DNA from: Peribolospora baueri
Taxonomy: Eukaryota; Basidiomycota; Peribolosporomycetes; Peribolosporales; Peribolosporaceae
Length of the DNA stretch: 64,000 bases
NCBI GenBank assembly: GCA_029717555.1
Contig: JAMDHS010000015.1
Location: forward strand, 186,001-250,000
Reading direction: 5' to 3'
In this document: positions 44,001 through 57,638 of the stretch, piece after piece
Layout of the letters: the number at the start of each line of letters is the position of its first letter
How positions within the stretch are numbered: position 1 is the stretch's first letter
The notes under the pieces: generated by a model
The model's input: the letters and a program-made list of their open reading frames with translations, nothing else
Told to the model about the DNA's origin: nothing
Databases searched by the model: none
Program-made: the position numbers and the translations under genes

Positions 44001-44119
44001 CTTGCGTTCGACGCTGACCTTTATTCTTCCACTTCCTCTTTCTTCCTGGTCGCCTGCTCTTGTCCACGTAGGACCTCATGTTCTGTATCACGCCCTGGTC
44101 TGTCCCGGAAGATCTTTGA
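41093..44119 (+). CDS. unidentified 976-residue protein with UIM-like helices and a conserved-looking C-terminal region
   Basis: I do not recognise this gene. Two exons, 41093-43975 and 44072-44119. The junction is phase 0 and the second exon codes DLMFCITPWSVPEDL. ATG 41093 has a good context (AACCATGG); an in-frame ATG at 41051 is weaker. Residues 1-195 are disordered Pro/Ser-rich sequence with a His/Asp run (HDHDHDHDDD). Residues about 199-305 are a charged helix with three ubiquitin-interacting-motif-like segments (LKRAIALSESE, EFQLQQAIEASAREEE, EEEDFQKALRLSM). Residues 306-720 are disordered. About 725-976 looks folded: SVIYLSSS, HRYFCIATTTWRNLLSTLTYF, RLGVELEFSPHFDVATG, NPVVGLCLSLAQKSFL, and a Trp-containing end. 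A ubiquitin-binding role is inference from the motif spacing only. Confidence 0.8.
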
Positions 44120-44687
44120 AGCCCGAGGGCAAACTTGGGAGTTCAACTTGGGCGTTCTTGGTCTGTATCGATCATCGCTTCCGCACTTGCTTTTTCACTC
44201 TTTCCATACCATATACCATTCTGACGCCGACATCCGGCGGTCTCCGTGCCTGCACGCAGGCTTTTCGGTCCTTGATCTTCGCCATTCCCAGCGCTTGCGT
44301 CCATCGTTCGCATTTCCCGGACGTTTCGTGCATCTGCCTGTGTATTACAGAGGAGACGCCCCTTGCTTGGCTTCGTATACATGATATGATGTCTTATTAG
44401 TCGATCGACCGTATGTGTAGTCATGTCATATCCTGAGCTGATCCGGGTTGCCCCTCTGGTGTGATTGATCGGTTGGCGAGGCGAGGCGAGGCGCTGGCCG
44501 CAGCAGGCCCATTTACGCGAGGCGCGGCCGAGCGCGCCGACGCGTCCGTCCTTTTCATTTCCCGCCATCCTCGGAACGTCGACCAGAGTTTGTCCCCTCC
44601 ATCGCTGGTCACCACTCCGCACGTCCTTCCTTTTGACGCCCTCATATCTGACATCCATCTCGCCGCCCTCCTCCACCGCCCCTCACG
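44120..44687. other. intergenic region upstream of MCM6
   Basis: 568 bp between two + strand genes, holding the 3' end of the unknown gene and the MCM6 promoter. Nothing further recognised. The motif GACGCGTCC near 44538 contains ACGCGT, the MluI cell-cycle box core of yeast S-phase genes; relevance here is unproven. Confidence 0.45.
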
Positions 44688-48169
<3,482 letters not shown>

Positions 48170-48430
48170 CCGACGGCTTGGCCTGTACATTTACTTGAGC
48201 GAGCTTTTCTTTTTTTTTCTCGTGTGCCGATATTTAATATACCCTTCTCTTCCCTCTCGGTGCGAATGATGTGCGTGGTCTGCCAAAACTTGCCCTCGCA
48301 GCTTGGACCTCGAGGGACGATGCACTGGGCGAGAGGCAGGATCGGGATCGCTGTCGATGGAAGATTTGTCACAGGGCATTTCCTAATCATCTGGTTAGTA
48401 CGGTCAGCGCGGAACTGTTAGAATGCTTGA
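48170..48430. other. spacer between MCM6 and tRNA-Met
   Basis: 261 bp with the MCM6 3' end at its left side. A T-rich tract at 48208-48219 is followed by ordinary sequence. No gene seen. Confidence 0.5.
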
Positions 48431-48503
48431 AGCAGGGTGTCGCAGCTGGAAGCGAGCTGGGCTCATAACCCAGATGTCCCTGGATCGAAACCAGGCCCTG
48501 CTA
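48431..48503 (+). tRNA. elongator tRNA-Met (CAT anticodon), no intron
   Basis: A full cloverleaf can be drawn. The acceptor stem AGCAGGG/CCCTGCT (48431-48437 with 48496-48502) carries discriminator A48503. The D arm is TCGC/GCGA. The anticodon arm is CTGGG-CTCATAA-CCCAG with CAT at 48464-48466. A five-base variable loop follows, and the T arm is CCTGG/CCAGG around ATCGAAA. Internal A and B boxes (TGTCGCAGCTGG, GGATCGAAACC) fit RNA polymerase III. The pairing and lack of initiator features favour the elongator form. CCA is not encoded. Confidence 0.95.
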
Positions 48504-48514
48504 AGCGTAATTTG

Positions 48515-48534
48515 TTTTTATTTTTTTATTTTTT
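48515..48534 (+). terminator. RNA polymerase III terminator of tRNA-Met
   Basis: Runs of five, seven and six T residues, separated by single A bases, begin 12 bp after the tRNA end. Confidence 0.85.
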
Positions 48535-49030
48535 GCGTCTCTTCGTTTGCTCCCTTCAGCAAAGAACAAGGGTGCAGATGAAATTCCAATCAATAGCCGG
48601 AAGGAAGAAGGCGCGTATCACGGGCCCGTGCCTGACGCGATCGCCCGCCGCAGCAATGAGCGTGGACGTGCCCATACCGCTGCCTCTGGTGTCGCCATCG
48701 CTTTCACGACAAGAACGAAGCAAGTCCACTCCCATCTTCCAGTTCCAGACTCTCACCATCGACGCCATTGCCGACTGCTCGCCCTTGTGTCCTCCTCGTC
48801 CGCGCCTTTCATTGCCCCATCTACCGCCCCGTCCCCTTCGCCCAGTCCTCTCCGCGCCAAGCTCCTCCGCTACCCCTCCGATCGCGCTCGGCCGTGCGCG
48901 GTGGACATCCCTTCGATCATCATTCCACCCCAGTGTTCCCATTTCCGTCTCTCAAGCTGGCCTCGACGCTCCCCTTCTTCTACCCCCCAGCTGGACCGCC
49001 GGTTCACTGCCGATCACGGGGCCCCGGAAG
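48535..49030. other. CT-rich leader / promoter of the lipase gene
   Basis: About 500 bp, C-rich with two overlapping open frames (one continuous with the lipase frame back to ATG 48656). The text is low-complexity Pro/Ser/Arg, so I treat it as leader, not coding. Confidence 0.5.
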
Positions 49031-52000
49031 ATGACATCTCACTCCAGCCTCTTTCCTTTCTTCCGAGGAGGCGGCCAGAGCCAGCCGGCCCCGGGCGATG
49101 GGAGCGGCAAACCGAGCCCAAATTCCTCTCCACCGGATCAGAGCTCGTCTCCGTCCGTCACAGGATCGAGCGCCGCTGTGTCTTCCGTCGTGATACCCAA
49201 GATGACAACTGTCGTCGCCGACGATGCACCTTCCCCTCCAGCGCCGCCCGCCGCCGCGGGCGAGCTCATATCTTCTCCCCTTGTGTCCGACGCCGCTTCC
49301 TCAGCTCTCGTCCGATACGCCCAATCGTCTACTCTCCTCCCCGAGCACCTTGCCCAGCTGATCACCGCTGCGAGTCTTGCCGCCAGCGTGAGCCTGCGCG
49401 CCAGCGCGCTGTTCGTCGAAGCCATCCTCGAAGGCGCCAAGTACAGCACTTCGACCGGCTTGGGCTTGACGAGACGCGCTCTCGTCGGCGCTGTGGGTAT
49501 GGCGAGGTATGGGCATTTCTTGACTGGAGATAGAGGCGGGAATGAGTGAGTCTTAGACGGCGTTGATGACGCGCCAGGGAGAAGCGTGCTTCTCTCGCCG
49601 TGCCCTACCGTCGGCTCCCTCGTCCTTTCGGCCACCTCGTAGCTGACGAAACCCCTTTCCCCTTCCTCCTTTTCGCAGCGAATCCTATCTTAAAGTCCTG
49701 GACAAATACACCAACCTGGGTATCTACCTCATCCACCACACCTTTACCCTCGCCGAGCTCTTTGCCATGAGCGGCTTCTACCTTACCTCCACCGGCATAC
49801 AAGCTGGCATATCCGTACGTGAATGGGAGGAGAAAGGATCAGTCCTAGATCTATCTGCTTTGAGTATGTTCTCTTATGCGCATCTTCCCTTGCCTGTTCT
49901 ACACCTTCCCCTATACAGGCCGCTGACGAGTCGGTTCGGATGATCGATGGCATATTCGGCTCCAACGAGACCTCGCGCGCGCTCGCGGCGATCATCACGC
50001 TCGTCCGTCGCGAGTTCTCTGACGACCCTCGCGTCTCAGGTTCTGCGCTCAGCAAGGCCGGCCGGCTCGCTTCCATTGCGGCCTTGACCAAAGCGCTCAC
50101 GGCGTTTGCGTGTTTGCAGAATGCGACGAGGAGGCGCACGGCGAGGGAGATGGGACTCCAGGTGGTGTACGACTGCACCGTCGTCAAGGAGCGGCGCGGA
50201 GAGACGACGGGCTGGTGGTGGCAGTCCGGCAAGGCTGCTGCCGCGTCCGAACCGAGCCGGCCGGTGGACGCGGCCACACCGAGAGCGGACGACGGTCCTT
50301 CCCTTCGTGCCTCGCAGGATCCTGACTCGACCGCTTCGGCGGCTTCCTTTGGCGCCGTACGCACCTCTCACGTCGATGGACGTGCGAGCGCGGCCAGCAC
50401 TTGGACTCGCCGCCATGGTCGGGATCGGACATTGTCGGGCGACCTGCTCATGACCGACGTCCGATCGGTGTTGGAGCGCGACCTGGCCGATGAGTTCGCT
50501 CATGCCGGCGATGGTACATCCGATGGTCGAGACATCGCTTCTCCTCCGCCGGAGAGTCGCAGCGGTCAAATCGGCAAAGGCGAGAGAGCGCAGCAGCAGC
50601 AGGACGAGGAGAAGAGGGGGCTCGTCGAGGAGCTGGAGTACCTCGTGGGCGAGTCTGGTGACAGCAGCGAGGAAGACGAGCGTGGCGTGGAGACGGCCCT
50701 GGGCGAGAGCTCCGAGCGTGTCAGGACGAGAGCGGCGGCTGGCCTTCCCTCGGACGTCCTCCGTCTCATCGACTCGGCGCCGGAAAGCGACCTCGAGCGC
50801 GGAATCGTCCTTGAAGGCGATGGCGCTGGCCCGAGTCGAGATCGCGGGACGACGGTGATCCGCAAGCGCAAAGCCGGCAATCAAGGCGCAGCCTTTCATG
50901 AGGAGGTCTACGAGATCACCACCGAGACGACCGAGACGGTTACCACGGAGACGAGGGTCTTCCAGCGACGTGTCGAGGACGACGGCTCCACTTCGCTTCA
51001 GCCCGTCTCCTTGAACGACAGACGAGGACGTCGCGACTCGCTCATACCGGACGATGAATGGGTCGAGGTGGCTGGCATGCTCGCCCTTGGCGGCACTGAT
51101 CCCGACGGCGTCCGTGTCCATGACCGCCGGAGGGGCGGTCCAGGATCCGGCGGGGACGAGCTGATGGCGAATGTGACCGACGATGAGCTCGAGCGCGCCC
51201 TCATCCTGAACTCGGCGGAGATCCCCGAGGCTCCTAACGGCGGCGTCGGAACGGCCGGACGAGGCGTCGCGGCTCTAAGCCGCATGGACTCGCTCCAGCA
51301 TCCGCACGAGAGCGCGCAAAAGTTCCAAGTCGTCCTGCGCACCATGACCAAAAAGCTCGTACAGAAGAGGAAGCTCGTTCGCAAGGTTCAGCACATCGGA
51401 GGGGGCAGAGACGCTGACGTCGATGGGCGCGCTACCCCCGGCGCCCCTGTGGAGGAGAAGAGAAGCAAGCTCTTGCCGGGCATCGGGGGCAGGAAGGCGG
51501 ACCGCAGTCCATTCCGCGGGTCGCCTGTCGCGAGCGTCAAAGAGCTCCCGGCCAGTGCTACCTCTTCTTCTGCGAGTACGCCGCCCTCGGGGTCTCTCGC
51601 AATCTTCAGCTCCGGTCAACATCAACATCCGCTTCGCAAGGTCTCCAGCGGCGGACTCGGTGGCGCCGGCGTCGCTCGTGCATTCAGCAGGGCCAGACAT
51701 ACGCTCGGCAACGCCATGAGCGGTCCCTTTTCCGGCGCTGACAAGGGCAAAGCCAAGGAGCGCGCACGGTTCCAAGGCGCGCTTCCCGCAGACGGACCAA
51801 CTCCTCCGCAGGTCGGCCCCGCTCCCGAGGTGGAAATGATGGACGCGACTGAGGCCTCGAATGCGCAGGCGGGGCGGCCGTTCCCGATGAACGACGGAGC
51901 CGACGCGCACGATTTGTCCAAGGACCTCCCGCCCATCGTCGAAGGCGCTCTCGATACCGTGCGTTCGCACGGAGGCAGGGTTCGAGGTCGTCGGCCTCTG

Positions 52001-53774
52001 TCCACGGCGTCGATGCACTCTGTCACGACGACCAAGCACGTCCAGTTTTCCGCTCGCACTCGAGGTGAGGACCTCCAACCTCGGCCGGACGCGTTCCCGC
52101 GCGCCCACATCATCTCCAACCTGCACCGCTTCATGCGGTATGCCAGCGCCGCGTACGGGCAAAACTTTATGCGCATTCTCGGTATCGGAGAAACCGACTG
52201 GAACTTCCCAAACACGAGGCGTCACCACGCCAACCACCATGCCTTCGCTCATCACACCAACCTGTCGATCGATGCCATTTTACTCAGCAGCTTCACGGAC
52301 CCGCCGAGCGCGTTCCATTCGAGCAAGATGAACCCGCTGGTTCACTACGTCGCCGTCGACCACGCAGCCAAGTCCATTGTGCTCACCTGTCGCGGTACGC
52401 TCGGCCTGAGTGACATCCTGACGGACCTGACGTGCGAGTATGAGGACGTCCACATCGTAGGTGGTGACCCCGACGCCAAGTACCAAGCCCATGCGGGAAT
52501 GCTTGCCAGCGCAAGGCGCCTCAGGGACGAACGCAGCACAGTCCACAACACGGTCCGGGCCGCTCTGGCTGATTATCCGGACTTTGGTCTAGTCTTGTGC
52601 GGCCACTCGCTCGGTGGCGGCGTCGCCGCCATATTGGCGATCCTTTGGAGCATGCCCACCGACGCGTTCCTGTCGCGTGTCGCTTCCGAGCAGCCATCGC
52701 GCGTCTCTTTCCCGCATCCTTTCACTCCCTTCGTCACGAGCTTCGGCAGCGGCCTTCCGCCGGGAAGACCTATCCACTGCTACGCTTACGGCTCGCCCGC
52801 CGTCACCTCACCGGACCTGAGCAGGTACGTCAAGGGCCTGATCACGACGGTGGTACACAACAACGACGTCGTGCCTACGCTCAGCTTAGGCATCCTTCGC
52901 GACCTCAAGAACATTGCCGTGAGCTTGTACGAAGAGGGCTCGGTGGCGGAGGAGATCGTGGGGCGAGTGGTGGGCATCTACCAGCGCAGACGCAACGCTA
53001 CCAAACCTGATGCGGCCACCGCGGGGGGCGCAGCGTCGGCTTGGCCCTCGTCTGACGGATCGATACCCGAAGCGGACTTGCCGCGGCCTTTCTCTCCTTC
53101 CCCAGAGGCTCGTGAGCAGCCCCTGGATGCCTCAGAACTCGCCGCCGGTCGGTCAAGGAATCGCGCCCTCGACCCGTCCTATCGCGATCCGGCGCTCATC
53201 CAGAGCTCGGCGGTGGGGGGACACGTGATCGGAGCGGAAGCGCAAGATGACGATTTGGACGACTGGATGTGGAGCTTGATCAAGACGATGCGCGCCGATA
53301 TGGACTCGGACAAACTCTACCCACCCGGAGATGTGTACATCATCGAGAGCTTCCCTGTATTCGTCAAGTCTGCTCCGGGGCCCGGAGGTGGTGGTAGGAC
53401 GGCGTACGATACAAGGAAGGAGGCGCACCGGGTCTTGTGAGATCGGATCGTCCGACTTTTTTTTTCTCAAGGACTTGCCAATGTCGGAGAGCTAGCTTGA
53501 CTTCTTTGCCCTCTTTCGTCTTCATGTTTCGTTCAGGCTGCGCTCCTGCGACGCCGTGGAGAAGCGCTTCTCCGAACCGATCTTCGCCCGGTCCATGTTC
53601 CACGACCACATGCCCACTAACGTGAGTCCACGCTCGTCGTATTCGCGCGCTCGTTAGCTTCAACCCTCTTTCTTCCTCTTCTTTTGTCCCGTTCCCTCAC
53701 TTTCCACGTTTTATTTCCTCCTCGCACAGTACGAGCTGTGTACCCAACTCTTGTACGACGGCATCCTCCGCTAA
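49031..53774 (+). CDS. class 3 lipase, sn1-diacylglycerol lipase type, 1432 residues
   Basis: Five exons: 49031-49545, 49679-49814, 49919-53436, 53537-53621, 53730-53774, all phases closing. Residues about 85-290 form the conserved N-terminal helical region: LLPEHLAQLITAASLAASVSL, YLKVLDKYTNLGIYLIHHTF, then AADESVRMIDGIFGSNETSR. Residues about 290-900 are a mostly disordered acidic or Ser-rich insert with a VYEITTETTETVTTETR segment. The alpha/beta-hydrolase domain is about 930-1220: HRFMRYASAAYGQNFMRILGI, IVLTCRGTLGLSDILTDLTC, the nucleophile elbow LVLCGHSLGGGVA with Ser1114, then PIHCYAYGSPAV and VVHNNDVVPTLSLG. The C-terminus (RSCDAVEKRFSEPIF, FHDHMPTNYELCTQ) is typical of fungal DAGL-like lipases. 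Likely hydrolyses acylglycerols at membranes; substrate is inference. ATG 48656 is an alternative start. Confidence 0.88.
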
Positions 53775-55086
53775 ACTCGGCCGTGTCTGTCCGTCACCTC
53801 GGTCACCCGGAACACGACCATCTACGACCCCAGCAACTTTGACAATATACCCTTCATCGTATCTCTTCGTCCTTTCCCGACCGACCCCCCCGATCCCCCT
53901 ACTTTTCGCATACCACCACACCTGCATCCTTTCATCACCGCGTCGTCCTTCTCCGCGTAGTTACCCAGTTACCTCATCCTCGGGCTTAGTATTCTCTCGT
54001 TCCCTTTGTATGGACATTGGCTGTCTTCATAGGACCTAGATTCCCCAATCTCGTTTCTCCCGTCCCTTCCCGCTGTATCCCCCCTCCCGTCTTCGCATAC
54101 CTGACCCCCGGCCTTGCGTGCCATTTGCAAAGCTTCTTCGGACGAGGACGCCCGTTCCACTTCCCCAATCCCGTGTAATGAATTTTTTTCCCACAGAGCA
54201 TCATTTCGCTTCCCGCCGCCGCCATCCATCTCTCCTGCCCGTCGTAGCCTCTTCCTTCGCTGCGCACTACGCTACCTAGATGGCCATCATCGGCCGTTCA
54301 CGCACGGCCGCAGGTTTGAAAAGCCAAGAAGACGGAATGGGCGACGTGACTGTCGTATTCGGACCGTCTGTGAAGACGAGGTGACGGTCCACGATACAAT
54401 CAAAAGGTTTGTCTTCTACATGAAACAGCCCTCGTAGGAGCGACCCCTGCTACGAGATGTAGGTAGACGCTGAACAGATCGATTACGTGCGGACCTTCAA
54501 CGAGCAGGATATGCGTTTGAGGCCGACATCTATTATGCCGTGCATGTAGACAAGTAGACAGGTACTGTATGTATACTGTGCTGTATGTGTGACACGGCTT
54601 GCGAAACGCTGCCGCGTGTTTTGCCGTCGTCAAGAGTCGATTCTTTCAACTGAGAGAAAAAACTTCTCATCGAAGGCGGCCAAAAGAAAGCATAACTCGC
54701 GAACGGAACGGGTCCTGCCTTGCTTGCTTCTCGCGACCGAGAGCACCCATCTTTTACAGTGGCGACTTGGGTGCTAGGCTACGTTAGCCAGAACAAATCT
54801 GTCGACAAGGCATCGCCGGATGACGGGTGGGCGGCTACACGTTAGGTGCACGAGCAAGCGAGCGCTTGATGAGGTTGTGTGGATTCGTAGACCAGACTAG
54901 CCAATGTGACAAGAGCGAGTGCTTCAGGCATTTTGACGAAAAAAAAAGACAACAAAGCAAACGAGGTTCGATTGCGGAAATATCTGGGTGTTATCTGGGG
55001 CTTGTAGTATTCGTGGACGACCATTTAAAGGAGCTAAAAGACGAGACGCGCGTGCCGGCGCCCACGACACGAGATTATGACGGCGA
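53775..55086. other. 1.3-kb convergent intergenic region, lipase / RNA-binding protein
   Basis: Tail-to-tail region, AT-richer than the genes, with homopurine and T-run patches (54180-54190, 54940-54950). Open frames on both strands are short or run into the neighbouring gene antisense. No conserved protein or structured RNA recognised. Confidence 0.5.
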
Positions 55087-57073
55087 TCAATGGCGACGGC
55101 CAGGGTACTCGTTCCCTGGGCCTTCCCTCAATGGATTGCGTGGCCTTGCGTATCGATCGAAGCCATTACCCGACGTCGACGGGGGGTCCAAGGGCGGGCG
55201 AGGTCCACGGAAATGGCCATTAGAAGCGGCCACGTCAGGTGCGTACCCTCTGGGTCCACGAGGTGGAGAGCCTCGGCCTTGCCTTGACGAACCGTAGGCT
55301 GGGCGGTCACCTCGTGGAGGGTGGTCCGCAACCGGAGGACCATAGTGACTTCTGCCGGTAGAGGGCGGGGCTCGAGCAGACAGCCGATCTCGATCGCGCT
55401 CGTCTTTGTGGCCAGGCGCAAAGGAACGTACCGGCGGCTGTTGCGGTCCTGCAGCGGCAGTCACGACCGTAGCCCGTTTGCTCTCCTTGAAGGCCAGGAA
55501 TTCCTCGTACTCTTTAGGGTCCACGGCCACAGAGAGTGCGATCTTAGGGCCCGAGTCTCTTGAGGTGGAAGGTTCAGGGTACGCAGTACGAGATGGATAG
55601 CGCTCGGAAGGCTCTGCGTGCGGTCCCCTGGGAGGGGGGTAAGGGGCCGCAGCTGGGTTGACTTCTCTGCCGCTGCCACGAGAGTCTATGTCGTAATAGG
55701 GACGATCGCGAGCACGTGGTCGAGATCGGTCGGGACCATACGCCTCACGGTGGTCTCCTGAAGGGCCAGGGTAGTCATCTCGCCGCTCCCTGACCGTAAA
55801 GCCGCCATGTTCCTGCCGAATGTCCCTCCGTGCATGGGAAGCGTAAGCATCCCGCCTATCTGCAGGCGGAGGCCGTTCATAGGTATCCCGTCGGCGAGCC
55901 AGTGGGGGAGGCGAGATGCGCCCCTGATGGTCGTAGTGGCGCGCTGGTTCGTATCGTTCGTGAGGGTCCCTACGCGGTTCGAGTTTGTCTCCAGCGTCGA
56001 TATGAGCTGGTCGGGGCTGCTCAGCATAATCGCGTCTCAGGTGCCTAGAAGGGAAGGCAAGTCGTCAATGTATGCCGCGAGGGGACGAGTCGGAGGATCG
56101 ATGGGATGCTGGGAGGAACAGAGAACCCACGAAGGTATATCGGAGGGACAGTCGCGCGCAAAGTGGCCGGGCTTGCCGCACTTGGAATGTAGTCGAAGTG
56201 GCAGACGTCAAAGCAATTCCTCACACTGCCAAACCACTGCGGTACTCCGGTGCCATCCTAGAGCATACCTTGAAGCAAACTCTGCCGTGAGAGATCTCGA
56301 CCTTGATCCTGACGCCCAAGAACAAGCCATCATTGAACTGGCTCACGGCGATCTGAGCATCTCCAGCATCCGTGAACTCCTAGCAGTCGGGCGAGCAACA
56401 AGAGAGAGGAGATGGGAGATTCCAAGGTCGATCCGACAATGAGTCGCTAAGAGGCCTCTGCTGCAGAAAGACGACGCTGAGGAAGTTGGGGTGCGTGCAT
56501 GGTCGCCAACATCCTGAAGCTTACCACAAAGCCGAAGCCGTCCTTGAGCTCGACGTTGACGACGGGACCGATGGCGCCGAAGCATTTCTCGAGGTCGTAC
56601 GTCTGCGTATGAGGCGGGAGCCCTCCCACATAGATCTTCTTTCCCGTCGCAGGAGGGGGGCCGGAGCCGGGTTTATAGCCAGCATCAACGAGCCTGTCGT
56701 ACGACGGAGGAGACCGAGAGCGCGAGCGAGCTGCAGGGCGACGATCGGATGTCGACGGTCGGTAAGGGTACATGGACGGCCTGTCTGACTGCTGTTCTCG
56801 TCTGCCGGTCGCGCTCGGGCGACGATCGCCAAAACGGTGATGGCCGTCCTGTTCGTCAGCATCTAGGTCAGGAGCACTGGAGCGCGGTACGCTCGATCTT
56901 CGAACATCGCGACTTGGCTCTAAATCATCTTCCTCCCTCTCTTGAGCAGCGTCCTCGGCTGAAGGGGCAGGCCGGGGATGATCGCTTGACTGTACGCCGG
57001 CGCCGGTGGCGATGTGATCAGCGAGGCGGCTCGAGTCCTGAGACGCATAGAGAGTGTCTGGGGAGACGGCCAT
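55087..57073 (-). CDS. SR-like RNA-binding protein: RRM, CCHC zinc knuckle, Arg/Asp-rich tail
   Basis: Four exons: 57073-56525, 56379-56269, 56180-56131, 56044-55087; 555 residues, phases closing. An acidic/Arg-Ser N-terminus (RSRSRSPPSYDRL) precedes the RRM at about 145-215: RNP2 is IYVGGL (147-152) and RNP1 is KDGFGFVEF, the latter split by intron 1. A CCHC knuckle follows at C218-C221-H226-C231 (CFKCGKPGHFARDC), and intron 2 falls inside it. The rest is a long disordered tail rich in Arg, Asp, Pro and Tyr, with one helix-like block (VDPKEYEEFLAFKESKRATV). The RRM plus knuckle order is that of SRSF7/RSZ22-type splicing factors, with RD in place of classical RS repeats. A role in mRNA splicing or export is inference. 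Confidence 0.9.
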
Positions 57074-57638
57074 GGGGGACGGAGTGGAGAGCGGGGACAG
57101 TGAGCGTCGAAACAGGCCAGCGCTTGCGGTTTTGTCGTCGTCCGTCGTCTGTCGTCGTCGTCGTCGTCGATGAGGAACGAAGGAGCGCTGAATTGGGCCG
57201 TGTTATGAAACAACGAGCGCGTAATAATGGGCGGGTTGAAAGGGACGTCGAGATTCCCACGGTTTTTGATCGGCGTTTCGCGCTCCAGCGTCGGTGCGCG
57301 GCGAAGAAGAGAGGGAAGGCGACTGGCAACGTCTTCCGCTCACCATCATCGTCCCCCGTCTCCATTCCACCTCCTCGTACAAGCAAATAGCATCATCTAA
57401 ACCAGCCCGATGTGAGTCGTCCGGGCGTCGGCAGCAATCGTCGTCTCCTTTTCCTGGCCTCCCACAACCAGTCCGCACCGCGGTTGGTGACGGACGGGCC
57501 GACTGACGCGCCTCTTTTATCCCCCTCCTCGCGTGCCCTCAGTGCATCAGCAGCAGCGCTTTCCAAAACAACTTCACGAGCCTCAACACACATAGCACCA
57601 CTTACAGCCTTCGGACATCTCTCCACTCTCTAACCACG
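57074..57638. other. bidirectional promoter region, RNA-binding protein / GYF protein
   Basis: 565 bp between divergent starts. A GTC/CGT triplet repeat lies at 57128-57170 near the minus-strand start. No gene seen. Confidence 0.55.

Noticed and set aside
48547-49533. 328-codon + strand frame overlapping the lipase first exon
   Set aside because: It lies in another phase of the confirmed lipase exon and is rich in Arg/Ser/Pro, as expected for a GC-rich shadow frame.
54827-55297. 156-codon + strand frame downstream of the RNA-binding protein gene
   Set aside because: Its second half is antisense to the 3' coding end of that gene, and the first half has no conserved content.
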